From assembly GCA_046635845.1 (NCBI GenBank), contig JAQQXN010000001.1: 64,000 nt of DNA. One strand, written 5' to 3'. The notes beneath the pieces are model-generated. The model was not told the origin of the DNA. It did not search any database and was given only the letters and a program-made list of their open reading frames with translations. The stretch is from UBA168 sp011055275. GTDB lineage: Archaea > Thermoproteota > Thermoprotei_A > Marsarchaeales > UBA168. A program made the translations under genes and the position numbers. This document shows, one piece after another, positions 1 through 8,726 of this stretch; within the stretch, counting starts at the first letter, position 1, and each line of letters begins with the position of its first letter.

Positions 1-404
1 TTACTCAGGGAATGTGGAATTCTGGGCTGGTAAGGGCGATTGCCGGCATTATACCGCCTCCCACGCCCAACGGTAGCCTCGCCCTCATAATGCTACCCTC
101 CGTTGTCTTAAGTCAGATCATAAGCAACGTTCCAATGGTCGCACTTTACATGCCCCTTATGAGGGAGGCTGGTTTTGGCCCCACCTCGTATAGGGCGTGG
201 GCAGCGCTGGCCGCTGGAAGTACCCTTGCCGGAAATCTAACGCTAATGGGAGCAGCGAGCAACCTGATAATAGTTCAGGAAGAGGAAAAGCACAGGGGGA
301 AGTCCAGCATGGACTTTTGGAGATTTGCGGTTTACGGTCTTCCCCTTACGGCACTGAACTGCTTGGTCCTGTACGCGTTTCTCTTTTACGGGATAAGGAT
401 TTGA
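1..404 (+). CDS. ArsB/NhaD-type anion or cation transporter, C-terminal end (partial)
   Basis: The reading frame is already open at the left edge and ends with TGA at 402-404, so the N-terminal part lies outside the window. The visible 134 or so residues contain hydrophobic segments and the stretch AAGSTLAGNLTLMGAASN, followed by IIVQEEE. This glycine-rich hairpin before a final membrane helix is typical of the last transmembrane unit of ArsB, NhaD and citrate-transporter relatives. The substrate cannot be told from the tail; arsenite, sodium or a dicarboxylate are all possible. The next gene converges on it, with only 13 nt between the stops. Confidence 0.72.
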   Translation, partial: TQGMWNSGLVRAIAGIIPPPTPNGSLALIMLPSVVLSQIISNVPMVALYMPLMREAGFGPTSYRAWAALAAGSTLAGNLTLMGAASNLIIVQEEEKHRGKSSMDFWRFAVYGLPLTALNCLVLYAFLFYGIRI

Positions 405-417
405 ATCGTCGATTGGT

Positions 418-2646
418 CTATCGTATCATTGGTCCCCGCAGCGTTATCAGTAGGATAACCAGTGCTAGCGCCCTATCGATTTCATAAGCTGCACCAAGCA
501 CGTCTCCGTTCGTGAACTTAAACGCCCGGTTAAAGTAAGCGGCCACCGCGGGAAAGATCAGGACGCCTACGAGAAAAGCTATGAGACCGCCGTGGGCCTG
601 AAGGAAGAGCGGAATCGACGGGACTAGGGTCAGTAAAAGAGCGGGCCACATCATCGGTCTCCTGGATTTAACGGTTTTAATGAACTGATCTCCTAAGCCT
701 GAGTCGTTAAGCGGGGTTCCCACGAGGGCCGCCTCGAGAATGCCAAAAGATGCCAAAGCCGATGACATGGCCAGCGCTCCGCTCGGCGCATATGAAAGCG
801 AGGTCACAGTTACGATAAGCGTGAAGGTTAAGAAAGCCAATGCCCCGGTTCCAGTGAACTTATCTCTCATGATTTCGAGCATCCTCTTGGGGTCTTTTGT
901 TGCCCTTGCCATCCACGCATCACCTGCATCTATGAGCCCGTCAAGGTGATTGAATCCCCCAACTAACTCCGCGGTGGCTAGGGATAGAGCGGCAGCCACA
1001 AGGCGTGGCAGGCCCAGCCATGGAAGAAAAAAAGCCGCTGACGCTAGCCCGATTCCACCCTCTATCAGTGGATAAAGGTAAAACGAGGAGAAGTCCAGTT
1101 CCTCGGACTTCACGGGGATTATGGTTAGAAAGGCAAGCGCCGATTTCCAGTTCGCCAATCGACGCACCTCCAGCATCTCCATGATCTTGTCGACGTCCAC
1201 GTTCTTCCTAAGCAGTTCTTCCGCTTTTGCGACGGAGCTCAAGATCGACGACAGTGGATCGGTTTTTTCTTTGGGTTCCGGTAACTCCTTCCTTTGCCTT
1301 ACACCTTCCAGCAAGCGGTTGGTCAGAACGTCGTCGTAGAAGACGGCATGGTGGATGAGCGTAGCGTACACGTTATTCATGTGGCAGCCTTCCCAACCAT
1401 AATCCGTTTTGAAGAGCGGTTTTCCACCCTCTTTCCAGTCCGTCTCCCAACTCGTTCTTCCCTTGTGAATTTCGAAGCCGTCAGCCCTTCCACCTAAGTC
1501 GTCCGTGGCCGCGTTCCTCCTCACCACTTTTTCGTTGCTGAAGATCGTTGTGTGAGGGAGAAGCGACAGCCCCTCGTCTTCTCCAGGTCTCTCGCCCTCA
1601 AGCCCAAGGGGGTCAACGAGCCTTGAGCCAATCATTTGAGCCCCTCCGCATATAGCCACTATGGGCTTGCCTTCCCGATGGGCCTGCATAATGGTTTCAT
1701 CGATGCCCTTTTCCCGCATCCACCGTAAGTCGGAGCGAGTGGACTTTGATCCAGGCATGACCACGATGTCTGCGCTCTTTAGGTCTTCGGGTGTTGTGGC
1801 GTATACCAGCGACACATCGGGCACGTACCTGAGGGGTTCCACATCTGTAAGTATGGAAGCTCCCGGATACCTCACCACGGCAACCTTGATAGGCCCGCTT
1901 CCCCAGTTCTTTACGTCCAATGAGTCCTCCGACCACGAGGAGACATCGCTCTCGTAGGGAATCACGCCAAGCACTGGTACCCCTGTGAGCTTCTCGATCT
2001 TCGATGGGCCATCTCCCAGAAGCGAGGGGTCTCCTCCCATCTTGTTTATAACGAAGCCCTTGACCCTACGCCTCCAGTTTTCCGGAAGCAAGAAGTAAGT
2101 GCCATAGAGGGAGGCAAACACGCCTCCCCTCTCGATATCCCCTACAATTACCACCGGAGCGTCCACGAGTTCCGCTGTCCTCATGTTAGCTATGTCGCGA
2201 TCGTAGAGGTTTATCTCAGCAGGCGATCCAGCTCCTTCGATTATCATGAAATCGTGGCTTGAGAGCCTCTTCATGGCGTGCGAAGCAATTAAGAGGCCTT
2301 GGCTTACCACGTTCTCGTAATAGGCGTTAACCGAGAAGTCGCCAACCCATTTTCCATATATTATGAGGGATGACGTGAGGTTCCCTCTGGGTTTCAGCAG
2401 TATGGGGTTCATGTCCACCGAGGGTTCCTCTGCTGCCGCTATGGCCTGAACCGCCTGTGCAACGGCCATCTCGCCGCCCTCGTCGTCAGGCCCTCCTCTT
2501 CTCGCCACGTACGAATTAAGCGACATGTTCTGAGTCTTGAAGGGAGTGACCGAGTAGCCCTCATGTCTTAAGAGCGAGCAGAGGGCAGCGACGATCGTGC
2601 TCTTTCCTGCTCCGGAAGACGTCCCCTGTATCATGAGAGCCTTCAT
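418..2646 (-). CDS. cobQ: Fused cobyric acid synthase (CobQ) and cobalamin 5'-phosphate synthase (CobS)
   Basis: This single 742-residue frame joins two cobalamin enzymes. Residues 1 to about 480 are a complete CobQ, which amidates adenosylcobyrinic acid a,c-diamide using glutamine and ATP. It has the P-loop-like start GTSSGAGKST, the amidotransferase nucleophile in AICGGAQMIG and a late histidine in TLIHHAVF. Residues from about 500 are a membrane-embedded CobS, which joins alpha-ribazole phosphate to adenosylcobinamide-GDP; it shows GGFNHLDGLIDAGDAWMA and TNGDVLGA. The ATG at 2646 lies about 25 nt after a TATA-like CTTATATG (2668-2675), which fits a leaderless start. CbiB of the same pathway lies 3 kb away on the other strand. 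Confidence 0.93.
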   Translation of the reverse strand: MKALMIQGTSSGAGKSTIVAALCSLLRHEGYSVTPFKTQNMSLNSYVARRGGPDDEGGEMAVAQAVQAIAAAEEPSVDMNPILLKPRGNLTSSLIIYGKWVGDFSVNAYYENVVSQGLLIASHAMKRLSSHDFMIIEGAGSPAEINLYDRDIANMRTAELVDAPVVIVGDIERGGVFASLYGTYFLLPENWRRRVKGFVINKMGGDPSLLGDGPSKIEKLTGVPVLGVIPYESDVSSWSEDSLDVKNWGSGPIKVAVVRYPGASILTDVEPLRYVPDVSLVYATTPEDLKSADIVVMPGSKSTRSDLRWMREKGIDETIMQAHREGKPIVAICGGAQMIGSRLVDPLGLEGERPGEDEGLSLLPHTTIFSNEKVVRRNAATDDLGGRADGFEIHKGRTSWETDWKEGGKPLFKTDYGWEGCHMNNVYATLIHHAVFYDDVLTNRLLEGVRQRKELPEPKEKTDPLSSILSSVAKAEELLRKNVDVDKIMEMLEVRRLANWKSALAFLTIIPVKSEELDFSSFYLYPLIEGGIGLASAAFFLPWLGLPRLVAAALSLATAELVGGFNHLDGLIDAGDAWMARATKDPKRMLEIMRDKFTGTGALAFLTFTLIVTVTSLSYAPSGALAMSSALASFGILEAALVGTPLNDSGLGDQFIKTVKSRRPMMWPALLLTLVPSIPLFLQAHGGLIAFLVGVLIFPAVAAYFNRAFKFTNGDVLGAAYEIDRALALVILLITLRGPMIR

Positions 2647-2740
2647 GAGATTTCAGGGGCATCTGCATATAAGGGGACCGGAAATCGAAAAATATTGGCT
2701 TCCCGAAAGCCGTATATGCTCCTTAAATAAGGATCAAGAA

Positions 2741-3772
2741 TTGATTAAGAGCGAAGGCCCAGCCATCATAACAAAAGACCTCACGAAGATTTTCAAGAGC
2801 GGGCTATTTCAGAAAACTGAGTTTAAGGCGGTTGACTCGGTCAACTTGACGGTTGAAAGGGGAGAGTTCTTTGGCCTTCTCGGCCCCAACGGAGCAGGAA
2901 AGACTACGCTCATAAAGATAATAAGCACTCTGACGATTCCCACGTCGGGAACAGCGCTCGTTAACGGGTACGATATCATCAAGCAGGAGAGGGAGGTCCG
3001 CAACTCCATAGGGTTGGTCGGAGTGGGAGAAAGGATCTTCTATTGGAGGCTTACCGGAATGCAGAACTTACTTTTCTTTTCATCGCTTTACAACATACCG
3101 CTGAAGGAGGCAGAAAGTAGGGCTGAGGAGCTGCTTAAGATGGTTGGGCTTTACCAGTTTGCGGATACTAGGTACATGAACTACAGCACGGGAATGCAGA
3201 GGAAGCTTGCTATAGTGCGCGCCTTACTTACCGATGCACCCATACTTCTGCTCGATGAGCCAAGCATAGGCCTGGATCCCATCTCGGCGAAGCAGGTCAG
3301 GGAGTTCTTAAAGGAACAGGTACAAAGGAAGATGGGAAAGACGGTCGTGCTTACCACGCACTACATGGAGGAGGCTGAGCAGCTCTGCGACAGGGTGGGA
3401 TTCATGAGCAGGGGGAAGCTCGTGGCGGTTGGTTCACCTTCAGAGCTGAAGGACAAGATGAAGCAGGAGAACGCGGTGGTCATAAGGCTTGAAAATGGCG
3501 GACCTTGGGTCGTGGATAAGCTCGGTCTTCAGAAGGCCTGGTGGAGCGGCGAGGGCGGTGATCCGACTGGAAAGGGTACCCTAAGGGTGGTCGTTGAAAG
3601 CGATAATGAGGTACCTGAGCTCATAAAGTCTCTCATAGACTCCGGCGTAAAGATAGTTGAGGTGAAGATGGAGGAACCGTCGCTTTACGACGTCTTCGTG
3701 AAGGTGGCTGGCTCTCAAGTTCAGGTAGAGGGCCCAGTTCATAAACCCATGTTTGGTAGGAGGAGGGAGTGA
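2741..3772 (+). CDS. ABC-2 type exporter, ATP-binding subunit
   Basis: This is a cytoplasmic ATPase that would power an export or drug-resistance type ABC transporter. It has Walker A GPNGAGKTT, a signature region NYSTGMQRKLAIVRALL, Walker B PILLLDEPSIGLDP and the H-loop TTHYMEEAEQL. A C-terminal tail of about 90 residues follows the nucleotide-binding domain, as in DrrA/NatA proteins. The frame stays open upstream to 2597, but that stretch overlaps the divergent cobQ start and looks non-coding. I place the start at TTG 2741, just before the conserved AIITKDLTKIF. The stop overlaps the permease start by 4 bp (GTGA), so the two genes are translationally coupled. Confidence 0.9.
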   Translation: MIKSEGPAIITKDLTKIFKSGLFQKTEFKAVDSVNLTVERGEFFGLLGPNGAGKTTLIKIISTLTIPTSGTALVNGYDIIKQEREVRNSIGLVGVGERIFYWRLTGMQNLLFFSSLYNIPLKEAESRAEELLKMVGLYQFADTRYMNYSTGMQRKLAIVRALLTDAPILLLDEPSIGLDPISAKQVREFLKEQVQRKMGKTVVLTTHYMEEAEQLCDRVGFMSRGKLVAVGSPSELKDKMKQENAVVIRLENGGPWVVDKLGLQKAWWSGEGGDPTGKGTLRVVVESDNEVPELIKSLIDSGVKIVEVKMEEPSLYDVFVKVAGSQVQVEGPVHKPMFGRRRE

Positions 3773-4605
3773 TCAAAACGGTCAACATTAGATCGGTTTT
3801 ACAAAAGCTGTACGCCTTCGTGGTCATAAGGGGTTTTGACGTCTGGATAAGCTATAAGACGCAGGTAGTGTTCACGGTCTTGGGTTGGCTTCTCCCGGTT
3901 TTTTCTTACTACTTCATAGGCGTCATGTACAAGAACGCCGTCGCTCCATCGCTGGCAGCCTACGGAGGGAGTTACGTCTCGTTCATGGTCGTCGGAGTGG
4001 CCTTTCAAGGATACGTGTCATCGGCATTTACGACGTTAGCGACTCGCATAAGAAACGAACAGCTCATGGGAACCCTTGAATACGTGCTCATGTCGCCTAC
4101 CCGCCTCTCCAGCTTTCTATTTTACAACGCCGCGTGGGCATTCCTGCTTAACTCCATCAACGCGGTTCTCATACTGGGCGTTGGAATTGGCTTCCTTGGA
4201 GTGCACTTTGTGCACGTCGACTTGCTGGGCGTTGCGTTAGCTTTGATACTTGCCATACTCAGCAACATGGGGTTGGGCATGGCCTCCGCCGGCATCATAA
4301 TGGTAACCAAGCAAGGAGATCCCATATCCTTCCTCTTCAACGCCATCAGCAACCTGCTGTCGGGTGTGTTCTTCCCTATTTCCGTGCTTCCAACTTGGCT
4401 TAGGTTCTTTAGCTATCTTCTTCCGTTGACGTGGAGCCTTGAGGCCATAAGGTACTCGCTGCTTAAGGGCTACACTCTGTTCCAGCTAGCTCCATACCTG
4501 GAGATACTGTCGCTGTTTACCGTAATAACGGTGCCCTTCGGGCTCGGGCTCTTCGCTTGGGGGTTCAGAAGGGCAAGGGTTGAGGGTTCCATATCCCAGT
4601 ACTGA
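3769..4605 (+). CDS. ABC-2 type exporter, permease subunit
   Basis: The 278-residue membrane protein has about six transmembrane segments. It contains the ABC-2 family signature region near residues 195-230 (LLSGVFFPISVLPTWLRFFSYLLPLTWSLEA in part), which precedes the last helix pair. It starts at GTG 3769, overlapping the ATPase gene by 4 bp, so the two form one exporter. The substrate is unknown. A SpoIIM-like membrane protein follows after a gap holding a repeat; SpoIIM proteins are often found beside ABC-2 exporters, so a functional link is possible but inferred. Confidence 0.87.
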   Translation: MIKTVNIRSVLQKLYAFVVIRGFDVWISYKTQVVFTVLGWLLPVFSYYFIGVMYKNAVAPSLAAYGGSYVSFMVVGVAFQGYVSSAFTTLATRIRNEQLMGTLEYVLMSPTRLSSFLFYNAAWAFLLNSINAVLILGVGIGFLGVHFVHVDLLGVALALILAILSNMGLGMASAGIIMVTKQGDPISFLFNAISNLLSGVFFPISVLPTWLRFFSYLLPLTWSLEAIRYSLLKGYTLFQLAPYLEILSLFTVITVPFGLGLFAWGFRRARVEGSISQY

Positions 4606-4614
4606 TTTTTTGGC

Positions 4615-4815
4615 CATCTTTGCCGTTGAAGGTCTCGCCCGTTAGGGCAGGAGATAGAGGGAGGAGCGCATGCCACCGCAAAGACGTTTTGAGATATTTC
4701 CCAAAGGCGTAAGGTATCCCCGTGGTGAAAGCGCGCGAGCGGCAACTCGGGCGCTAGCACCTAACGAAGCGCATGTGCCGAGGAGGAAAGCGCGCATGAA
4801 AAAGATGAAACCTTC
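4615..4815 (+). repeat. Degenerate dispersed repeat, family A copy 1 (IS605-like relic)
   Basis: The segment opens with CATCTTTGCCGTTGAAG and the small hairpin GCCCGTTAGGGC (4638-4649), both found again at 42742-42785. The similarity continues in weaker form for about 200 nt. Copy 1 lacks a clear right-end hairpin. No intact reading frame for a transposase is present. I read it as the most decayed of three copies of a small non-autonomous or relic element. Confidence 0.6.
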
Positions 4816-4901
4816 AGGGATTAGACTTCAGAATTTAAGTCGTACATTAGAGTTGCCCGGAGCGTTGGCTAAAAGTTAATAGCTACCGCTGTTTTACTAT
4901 A

Positions 4902-5531
4902 ATGGCAACCGAAAATCCACATGCAAGTTCCGAGCCCTTGCCTGAGGACAGCCTTCTAAGGAGATCGTGGCTGTTGCTAAAGGGCGCCCTGGAAGGGTTA
5001 ACCGAAAGGGATAGGCTTCTTTGGTTTATAATCGTGTTCGAGTTTTTGCTGTTGTCAACCATGATAGGCGCCGGACAAATGATGAATTCCCTTCAAGCCG
5101 AGGCCATGGCCAGCAGCGTGGGAGCGGGACTGCCCGTGTCCAGTGGGCCCGAAGCCGTTGCCATCTCCATATTTAAGAACAACTACTTCTTGGCTTTGCT
5201 GATGGACATACCCTTGGCGGGGCCCGTAATGGCGGCCTTCATATCCTTCAATAGCGGCCTTTACATATCGGCTCAAGCGATAGCGAGCTCAACCCCCTAC
5301 GCTCAGATATCTGGAGTACAGGAGCTTCTGGCTTACTTCTCTGTGCCGACGTTCTGGCTGGAGTTTTTCGCCTACACGCTCGCAACGTTGGAAGGGATTT
5401 ACCTATTGGTGTCGCTTTTTACGAGGAAGTTCTTGTCAGAGCTTCCAAAGTTCGTGGTCGTCGTTATAGGCGTGGCGCTTGTGCTTTTCATAAGCGCCGA
5501 GATCGAGGCCTTCTTCTACATGCGAGGGTAG
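4902..5531 (+). CDS. SpoIIM-like (DUF95) integral membrane protein
   Basis: The 209-residue protein has a short charged N-terminus, then about four to five membrane segments. The central stretch FKNNYFLALLMDIPLAGP followed by SFNSGLYISAQAI resembles the conserved asparagine-rich core of the stage II sporulation protein M family (N-N ... P-x-x-G ... F-N-G). Archaeal members have no sporulation role; many sit next to ABC-2 exporters, as here. ATG 4902 lies 25 nt after AAGTTAATAG (4873-4882), consistent with a leaderless transcript. Function is inferred from family and context only. Confidence 0.62.
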   Translation: MATENPHASSEPLPEDSLLRRSWLLLKGALEGLTERDRLLWFIIVFEFLLLSTMIGAGQMMNSLQAEAMASSVGAGLPVSSGPEAVAISIFKNNYFLALLMDIPLAGPVMAAFISFNSGLYISAQAIASSTPYAQISGVQELLAYFSVPTFWLEFFAYTLATLEGIYLLVSLFTRKFLSELPKFVVVVIGVALVLFISAEIEAFFYMRG

Positions 5532-5558
5532 GCTTTTCACCGGCCCAGCTTAAAGAGT

Positions 5559-6497
5559 ATGATTGGGCTGTTAAGTGTGCTGCTGATCGCGGCAGTAGCA
5601 CTTGATCTTGTCATTGGAGAGCCGCCCTCAAAGCTGCATCCGGTGGTCTGGATTGGAAGTTTGATATCAGCACTCGATGGACAGGGAAGGGGAAGGAGTT
5701 ATGGGGTTCTCGTTTTCGTGGTTACTCTTGTGTTTGCATGGGCACTTTGGTTAATTCCGTATTTCTTGCTCATCAAGTACTCTCTCTTAGTTCCACTGCT
5801 TCTTGTCCTTTGGGTTTATCTTTTGAAGTCCTCCTTTTCATGGAAGCTCATGAGAAGCTACGGAAAACGCATCGCTCTTGCCTTGGAGATAGGAGATCTT
5901 GAGGCTGCCAGGAAGTTGACCTCCGAAATAGTGAGAAGAGACCTCGCGGACGCAGACGAGGGGTTAATTGCATCTGCCGCAATTGAGAGCATTGCGGAAG
6001 GAGAGGTCGATGGCCTTACCTCTCCTCTCTTGTATTATCCCTTTGGCATCCTAGGTCCGCTGGCGCAGAGGGCGATAAACACCCTTGACTCCATGGTGGG
6101 ATACCCGTATCCTCCTTTTCGCGACGTTGGATGGGCATCCGCGAAAGCTGACACGATACTCAATTACGTACCTGCAAGGCTTACCTCATTACTGATAGCC
6201 ATAGCGGCGCTTTTGATTGGGCTCAACTGGAAGGAGTCAGTTGCTGCCGCGCTCAGAGACCATCGCAAAACCAAAAGCGTTAACGGGGGATGGCCCATGT
6301 CCGCCATGGCTGGAGCGCTCGGAGTTAGGCTGGTAAAGCGTGGAGAATACGAGCTGGGGAGCGGCAACCTTCCGAGCGCCTCGGAAATTCGCCTTGCCAT
6401 AAGGGTCTATGACGTATCGGCTTCGATGTTCGTGGTCATGGTCGCAGCCCTCTCGTTCTTCCCGCTATTTGCGGCAGCCTTCCCGCGATTTGCGTGA
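5559..6497 (+). CDS. cbiB: Adenosylcobinamide-phosphate synthase CbiB
   Basis: This 312-residue membrane enzyme attaches aminopropanol (or its phosphate) to adenosylcobyric acid. It carries the family hallmarks DLVIGEPPSKLHPVVWIG near the N-terminus, SAAIESIAEGEVDGLTSPLL in the middle, NTLDSMVGYP, and NGGWPMSAMAGALGVRL near residue 245. Length matches the family. It begins 27 nt after the SpoIIM-like gene. The substrate of CbiB is the product of CobQ, encoded in the fusion gene at 418-2646, so late cobalamin assembly genes bracket the exporter genes. Confidence 0.93.
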   Translation: MIGLLSVLLIAAVALDLVIGEPPSKLHPVVWIGSLISALDGQGRGRSYGVLVFVVTLVFAWALWLIPYFLLIKYSLLVPLLLVLWVYLLKSSFSWKLMRSYGKRIALALEIGDLEAARKLTSEIVRRDLADADEGLIASAAIESIAEGEVDGLTSPLLYYPFGILGPLAQRAINTLDSMVGYPYPPFRDVGWASAKADTILNYVPARLTSLLIAIAALLIGLNWKESVAAALRDHRKTKSVNGGWPMSAMAGALGVRLVKRGEYELGSGNLPSASEIRLAIRVYDVSASMFVVMVAALSFFPLFAAAFPRFA

Positions 6498-6688
6498 GCA
6501 AGAAGTCCCAAAACGGACAAAGCTCCTTTATCTCATGGAGGAGAGGAAGTTCCGTGGCGCGGAGCCATTGGGGGGCATCGCGGATGCTGATTTGCTGCTA
6601 CGCGATCGTCTGGTGATTTAATCTCAACTTGAGTTAAGAACAAAAGCTGGCAAGGGCCAGCGGAAGCTACCTTGTTCCAAAAACGTTC

Positions 6689-8107
6689 TTATTGGGCACC
6701 CGCTTTCAGGGCATCCGCTATTACCTCTGAAACCGTTGGATGCCCATGTATTACCGTGGCCAGCTGTTCAAGCGTGGCGTTGAACGTTATAGCAGCAGCG
6801 AGCTCCTGTATCACCTCGGAAGCGTATGGCCCCAGCATCGTGGCACCGATTATCCTGTTGTTCTCATCGGCTATTATCTTTATGAAGCCGTGAGTCTTGC
6901 CGAGTGAGAGGGCTCTTCCATTGGCAGCCATGAAGGCACGCGCGACCTTGTACTTTATCCCCTTGTTCTTAGCTTGTTCCTCCGTTAGACCGACCGATGC
7001 AACCTCCTCAAATGTGTAAACTGATCTCGGCAATGCCCTATCATCGTAAATGGCTTCGTGCCCAGCAGCGTTGAGCGCGGCTATGGGTCCCTGCACAAGT
7101 GCTACATGAGCAAGTCCACCTCCCGCTGCATCGCCTATTGCATAGAGCCATGGCAGGTTCGTCCTAAGGTGGTTGTCCACCTTTATGAAGCGCCTGTTGA
7201 ACTGTACTCCAAGGTCTTCGAGGCCAAGGTTAGCGGTATTTGGCGTCCTTCCTATTGACATCATGACGTATTCTGCCTTGTAGCTTTCCGTCTTGCCGTT
7301 TCCAACGTCAGCAACCACTTCCTTGAGATCTCCAGAATCCTTTATTTCCAGCACCTTGGCGCCCGTGTGGAACTCTATGTTGCTGAATTCCTCTGATAAG
7401 GCGTCCTGAAGGGCGTTTGCGATGTCGGCGTCCTCCAGCGGGAGAATATGTGGCATCATCTCCACGATCGTGACGTGGACGCCGCAAGCTGCGAGGAAAG
7501 TTCCCAGCTCTAGCCCTTCTGGTCCAGCTCCGGCAATTATGAGCGACTTTGGCTGCTCCTTCATGGATAGAAGTACTTGGCTATTTATCACGTTCTTACC
7601 GTCAATTCCCTTGATGGGTGGTCTCGAAGGCGAGGAGCCCGTAGCTACTACGACCGCCTTGCCGATCAGGATCTTTCCCGCGTCTTCTCCGCTCTCTATC
7701 TTTACCTTTCTTTCGCCTACGAGCCTTCCCCTGCCGCGGTAGATCTTCACACCAGCGCTCTGAAGCATGAACGTGACGCCCTCCCTTAGCTTTGCAACTA
7801 TCTCGTCTTTGCGGGCCATTGCCTTCGAGAAGTCAAGTCTAACGTCTCCGTTGATGTCGACGCCGTACTGGGCACCATCTCTCGCGTTGAGGTAGGCTTC
7901 CGTGCTGGCTAACAGGCTTTTGTTTGGTATGCAACCCCAGTTAACGCACGTGCCTCCCATGAGGCTTTCCTCTATGAGAGCCACGCTTTGTCCAAGAGAG
8001 ACGCTCTTGAGGGCTCCTGCATATCCTCCGGGTCCCCCTCCTATGTATATGACGTCGTACTCTTTCTCCTCGATTTTCTCGCCTAAAACAGTTCCAGTCT
8101 GAGACAT
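6689..8107 (-). CDS. lpdA: Dihydrolipoamide dehydrogenase (flavoprotein disulfide reductase)
   Basis: The 472-residue protein has the FAD fingerprint GGGPGGYAGALKS, the redox-active disulfide GGTCVNWGCIPNK, a second dinucleotide site AGAGPEGLELGTFLAACG, the IGRTPNT element, the FAD-binding AIGDAAGG, and the C-terminal catalytic histidine-glutamate pair HGHPTVSE. Together these define dihydrolipoamide dehydrogenase, which reoxidises lipoyl groups with NAD. ATG 8107 follows a TATA-like TTTATAAG (8126-8133) by about 25 nt. No E1 or E2 component is in the window, but a free lipoyl-domain protein lies at 9229-9462 on the same strand. A mercuric-reductase or CoA-disulfide-reductase relative is less likely because the motifs match E3 closely. 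Confidence 0.9.
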   Translation of the reverse strand: MSQTGTVLGEKIEEKEYDVIYIGGGPGGYAGALKSVSLGQSVALIEESLMGGTCVNWGCIPNKSLLASTEAYLNARDGAQYGVDINGDVRLDFSKAMARKDEIVAKLREGVTFMLQSAGVKIYRGRGRLVGERKVKIESGEDAGKILIGKAVVVATGSSPSRPPIKGIDGKNVINSQVLLSMKEQPKSLIIAGAGPEGLELGTFLAACGVHVTIVEMMPHILPLEDADIANALQDALSEEFSNIEFHTGAKVLEIKDSGDLKEVVADVGNGKTESYKAEYVMMSIGRTPNTANLGLEDLGVQFNRRFIKVDNHLRTNLPWLYAIGDAAGGGLAHVALVQGPIAALNAAGHEAIYDDRALPRSVYTFEEVASVGLTEEQAKNKGIKYKVARAFMAANGRALSLGKTHGFIKIIADENNRIIGATMLGPYASEVIQELAAAITFNATLEQLATVIHGHPTVSEVIADALKAGAQ

Positions 8108-8161
8108 AAGGTAAGCCTGCTCTCACTTATAAATATGGCGCATCGATCTTAAAACGAGGTT

Positions 8162-8341
8162 TCATGATTGATCTGCGTGTTTTTTGGCGTAAGAGTAGAA
8201 ACCAAGCACCCAGATAACGTCTATCGCTATGAGCGCGGTCCCAAACTCCAGCAGCGACATCCCCGCGGCATAGAGGGCCAAGGTCAGCGCGGCTATGCTG
8301 ATGATCAGCCCGAGTATGAAGCCATAAACTTCTCTTCTCAT
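8162..8341 (-). CDS. Small two-helix membrane protein, unknown function
   Basis: The frame runs from ATG 8341 to a stop at 8162 and encodes 59 residues, beginning MRREVYGFILGLIIS and ending KKHADQS. Two hydrophobic stretches suggest two membrane helices joined by a short loop. The start is supported by a TATA-like GCTTAAATG (8363-8371) about 25 nt upstream. The frame remains open further upstream to 8602, but that part lies over a degenerate repeat and is not convincing protein. I do not recognise a family. Confidence 0.55.
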   Translation of the reverse strand: MRREVYGFILGLIISIAALTLALYAAGMSLLEFGTALIAIDVIWVLGFYSYAKKHADQS

Positions 8342-8499
8342 TGCAAGTGAAAGCAGGCTTTCATTTAAGCACGTCGATTTAATTTCGTCGCCGGAAACGT
8401 GATCCGTTGCTATGGGAAAAAAACGGAACGCAAAATATTTCACTGATGCTCCGCGAAACTCGAAGTGGAACCAACGGTACAGGGGAATGATATCATCTC

Positions 8500-8615
8500 G
8501 ATGTGCGGTTACATCGCAGAAGCAGTTGGTAGGGAATAAGCGCCCTAGCTGCGGTTTCGTGCCTAATCTTAATCCAAGCGCGTTGACAAGTAGCTTACTC
8601 AACTAGGGATGCGAA
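8500..8615 (+). repeat. Degenerate dispersed repeat, family B copy 1
   Basis: The segment shares GTGCGGTTACAT near 8502 and an exact CAAGCGCGTTGACAAGTAG near 8574-8592 with a segment at 27149-27239 in the same order and at similar spacing. The central part is diverged. The stretch could be translated as CGYIAEA, reminiscent of a TnpB zinc-ribbon end, but there is no open frame. Immediately after it (8637-8680) lie three mutually overlapping inverted repeats. Apart from these, the gap 8342-8717 holds only the promoters of its two neighbours. Confidence 0.5.
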
Positions 8616-8693
8616 ATAAGTTGCGCTATCGGGGGTGATGGCTGCCGCGCCATCGGAGGGCCCAGCCATAGGGGCGGCAGTTCATATGAAACA

Positions 8694-8701
8694 CTTAAAT
8701 T
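8694..8701 (+). promoter_or_regulatory. TATA-like box of the OsmC gene
   Basis: CTTAAATT lies about 30 nt before ATG 8727 and about 21 nt before TTG 8718. The usual TATA-to-start distance in this window (24-27 nt) falls between the two starts and gives a leaderless or near-leaderless transcript. Confidence 0.55.
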
Positions 8702-8726
8702 TACATGCATATCTAACTTGGTCAAA

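Noticed and set aside
4670..4879. 69-codon frame in the gap before the SpoIIM-like gene
   Set aside because: It runs through a decayed repeat and has no promoter or family resemblance.
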